A stretch of 5,355 nucleotides of DNA from Actinomycetales bacterium (lineage in GTDB: Bacteria; Actinomycetota; Actinomycetes; Actinomycetales; Dermabacteraceae): the NCBI GenBank assembly GCA_012799425.1, contig JAAZLF010000660.1:1-5355 (forward strand). Direction: 5' to 3'. This document shows, piece by piece, positions 4,058 through 5,355 of this stretch. Under the pieces are notes generated by a model that saw only the letters and a program-made list of their open reading frames with translations, was not told where the DNA came from and did not search any database. Numbering within the stretch: the first letter of the stretch is position 1; the number at the start of each line of letters is the position of its first letter. The translations under genes and the position numbers were made by a program.

Positions 4058-5355
4058 CGTGCCATCTCGTCCTCGAGCGCTCCCCCGGCGCGCGCCAGGC
4101 GCAGCGCGACCGCCTCCGCATGGCGCAGCAGCTGCGCGCCGGTGCCGGGCTCGGCGGTGATCGCGGAACCCGGCTGGGCGGTGCTCACCGGCACGCCGAC
4201 CATGAGTCTGCGCTCGTGGACGGTGCCGTCCACGCCGATCGGCGCATACAGCCCGTCCACCGCGATCGAGCCGGTGAGCATGCGCCGACGGGTGCCGCGG
4301 GAGGCCCAGGAATCCTTCTGCACCTCCCCGCGCTCGCGCCAGGCACCGAGCAGGGCGCTGCGGTAGGCGGGCAGGTCCACCGGCGGCAGGTGCGCCTCGA
4401 GCACGCCGTCGCACAGCACCGGATCCGCCTCCGCCCCGTGGACCGCGTAGCGACCGGCCTCCTCGTCGATGTCGATGTGCATGCGGGGCCCGGTGAACTC
4501 CAGCAGGCCCGCCTCCGCGAGAGCGAGCACCTGACGGGCACGCAGGATCGGAGGGCCCGAGGCCCAGGAGGCGAAGGCGTTGCGCAGGTGCCCGTCGATG
4601 TCCTGGCGCACGGAGTCGGTGGTGTAGGCCCCGAGATCGGTGAGTCGATTGACCTGGATGCGCAGGGCGATCAGCACTCGATAGATCAGCACCCAGGCCG
4701 CGTCGGGCTCGGTCGCGGCGCGCAGCGCCTCCTGCAGCACGTCCCGGGTGCTGCGAGGAGGGTGAGGGCTCTCCCCGCCCCGGCGACCGAAGGGGAACAG
4801 CAGCGCCAGCAGGATCTCGTCGTCCGCCAGCTCGAGGAATCCGGCTCGTCGCAGCGCACGGCGCAGCTCGGCGAACATCAGCGGCATCACCTCGCGCTCG
4901 TGGTCGACCCCGGCGGGGCGCACCGCGAGCTCGAGCACCCGCTCCCCCGTCAGGACCTCGGGGATGTAGGGCTCGGGCATCTTCGCCCCCAGATCGGGCT
5001 TGGGGCGGTAGACCATGCCGGAGCGGGAGCCGACCACCAGGCGCGGCTCGTCGCCGCCGGGGAGGTAGCGCAGCCCGGACAGCGCGGAGGAATCGGCCTG
5101 GAAGCGGCCGCCGGCGACCTCGGTGAGCATGCCGATCGCGTCGTAGAAGTTCAGCCCCATCCCCTGGACCGCAACCTTCTCCCTGCCCAGCAGGGCAGAG
5201 TAATCGACCTCGAGCGGGTTCGCGGGGCCGAGATGCACCAGGCCGTGCCGCTCGGCCGCGTCGGCCAGCTGCTGCGAGCGCGGACCGAGCGCGGTGGGGA
5301 GGTGCCCGAGCGCGAGGGCGACCGCATCGGCGCGCAGCACTCGTCCGTCGGAGAG
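4054..5355 (-). CDS. FAD/NAD(P)-binding flavoprotein, C-terminal part (N-terminus beyond right edge)
   Basis: The window holds 433 residues; the frame is open to the right edge and ends at TGA 4054-4056. The first visible residues, LSDGRVLRADAVALALGH, are the strand closing a dinucleotide-binding fold. Next come GMGLNF (65-70), LTE..GGRF (77-85) and YLPGGDEPRLVVGSRSG (97-113), characteristic of the FAD-NAD(P)-binding (Pfam FAD_NAD_binding-type) family in actinobacteria. The remainder is largely helical. It ends in a short beta region (LYAPIGVDGTVHERRLMVGV) and a final helix typical of flavoprotein C-termini. The FAD-binding GxGxxG motif should lie upstream, outside the window. The substrate is unknown; the fold resembles that of N-hydroxylating monooxygenases. 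The stop overlaps the dapE start by 4 bases, so both are probably translated together. Whether the flavoprotein has any link to diaminopimelate metabolism cannot be told. Confidence 0.82.
   Translation of the reverse strand, partial: LSDGRVLRADAVALALGHLPTALGPRSQQLADAAERHGLVHLGPANPLEVDYSALLGREKVAVQGMGLNFYDAIGMLTEVAGGRFQADSSALSGLRYLPGGDEPRLVVGSRSGMVYRPKPDLGAKMPEPYIPEVLTGERVLELAVRPAGVDHEREVMPLMFAELRRALRRAGFLELADDEILLALLFPFGRRGGESPHPPRSTRDVLQEALRAATEPDAAWVLIYRVLIALRIQVNRLTDLGAYTTDSVRQDIDGHLRNAFASWASGPPILRARQVLALAEAGLLEFTGPRMHIDIDEEAGRYAVHGAEADPVLCDGVLEAHLPPVDLPAYRSALLGAWRERGEVQKDSWASRGTRRRMLTGSIAVDGLYAPIGVDGTVHERRLMVGVPVSTAQPGSAITAEPGTGAQLLRHAEAVALRLARAGGALEDEMAR

Noticed and set aside
3005..4366. 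Long plus-strand open frame of 453 codons opposite dapE
   Set aside because: It is an antisense shadow of the GC-biased dapE and flavoprotein genes; its product has low-complexity Gly/Asp/His composition and no family resemblance, while the minus strand carries complete M20 metal-site motifs.
4058..4414. N-terminal extension of DapE to 4414
   Set aside because: This part is an Arg/Ala-rich out-of-frame reading of the flavoprotein gene, and the ATG at 4057 matches the usual DapE N-terminus and forms an ATGA overlap.
1..5355. Mobile element, prophage or defence island
   Set aside because: No transposase, integrase, recombinase, terminal repeats, tRNA junction or nuclease/toxin genes are visible; most of the genes are conserved actinobacterial chromosomal genes.

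Overview
The window is a gene-dense, high-GC piece of chromosome from an actinobacterium, most likely of the order Micrococcales; a Brachybacterium/Dermabacteraceae-type genome is my best guess. I infer this from the strongly GC-ending codons, the actinobacterial DUF3117 microprotein, the stand-alone TatB, the long-form LOG protein and the gene order. No mobile element, CRISPR array, tRNA or rRNA is visible. No gene-free stretch exceeds 300 bases.

Layout from right to left (reading the minus strand). The C-terminal part of an FAD/NAD(P)-binding flavoprotein runs in from the right edge (4054-5355). It overlaps by 4 bases (ATGA) the start of dapE, succinyl-diaminopimelate desuccinylase (2945-4057). 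Sixteen bases later comes a LOG-type Rossmann-fold protein (2101-2928), then a 53-residue single-pass membrane protein starting with GTG (1899-2060), then the 55-residue DUF3117 protein (1654-1821). All five point the same way and look like one co-directional cluster. The DUF3117 gene also appears to have its own promoter and a structured leader RNA. This cluster converges on a plus-strand SAM-dependent O-methyltransferase (882-1535). The 118-base gap between them holds two GC-rich hairpins that probably act as a shared bidirectional terminator. The methyltransferase is divergent from tatB (334-750, minus), with 131 bases between them. After tatB, a two-helix membrane protein runs off the left edge (1-305, minus).

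The set dapE / LOG / DUF3117 / O-methyltransferase / tatB matches, in order, a block I recall from Mycobacterium tuberculosis (Rv1202, Rv1205, Rv1211, Rv1220c, Rv1224). Here it is strongly compacted. In particular, the sigE-rseA-htrA envelope-stress genes that separate the methyltransferase from tatB in mycobacteria are absent. In their place is a short divergent promoter region with a perfect 18-bp palindrome midway between the two candidate -10 elements.

The genes do not form one pathway. They cover cell-wall/lysine precursor synthesis (dapE), nucleotide or cytokinin-like metabolism (LOG) and Tat protein export (tatB), plus conserved genes of unclear role. The points most worth a second look are the palindrome, the structured leader of the DUF3117 gene, the short membrane protein next to it, and the methyltransferase that has lost its usual Asp-rich metal-site motif. 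I see no convincing new defence or biosynthetic system.
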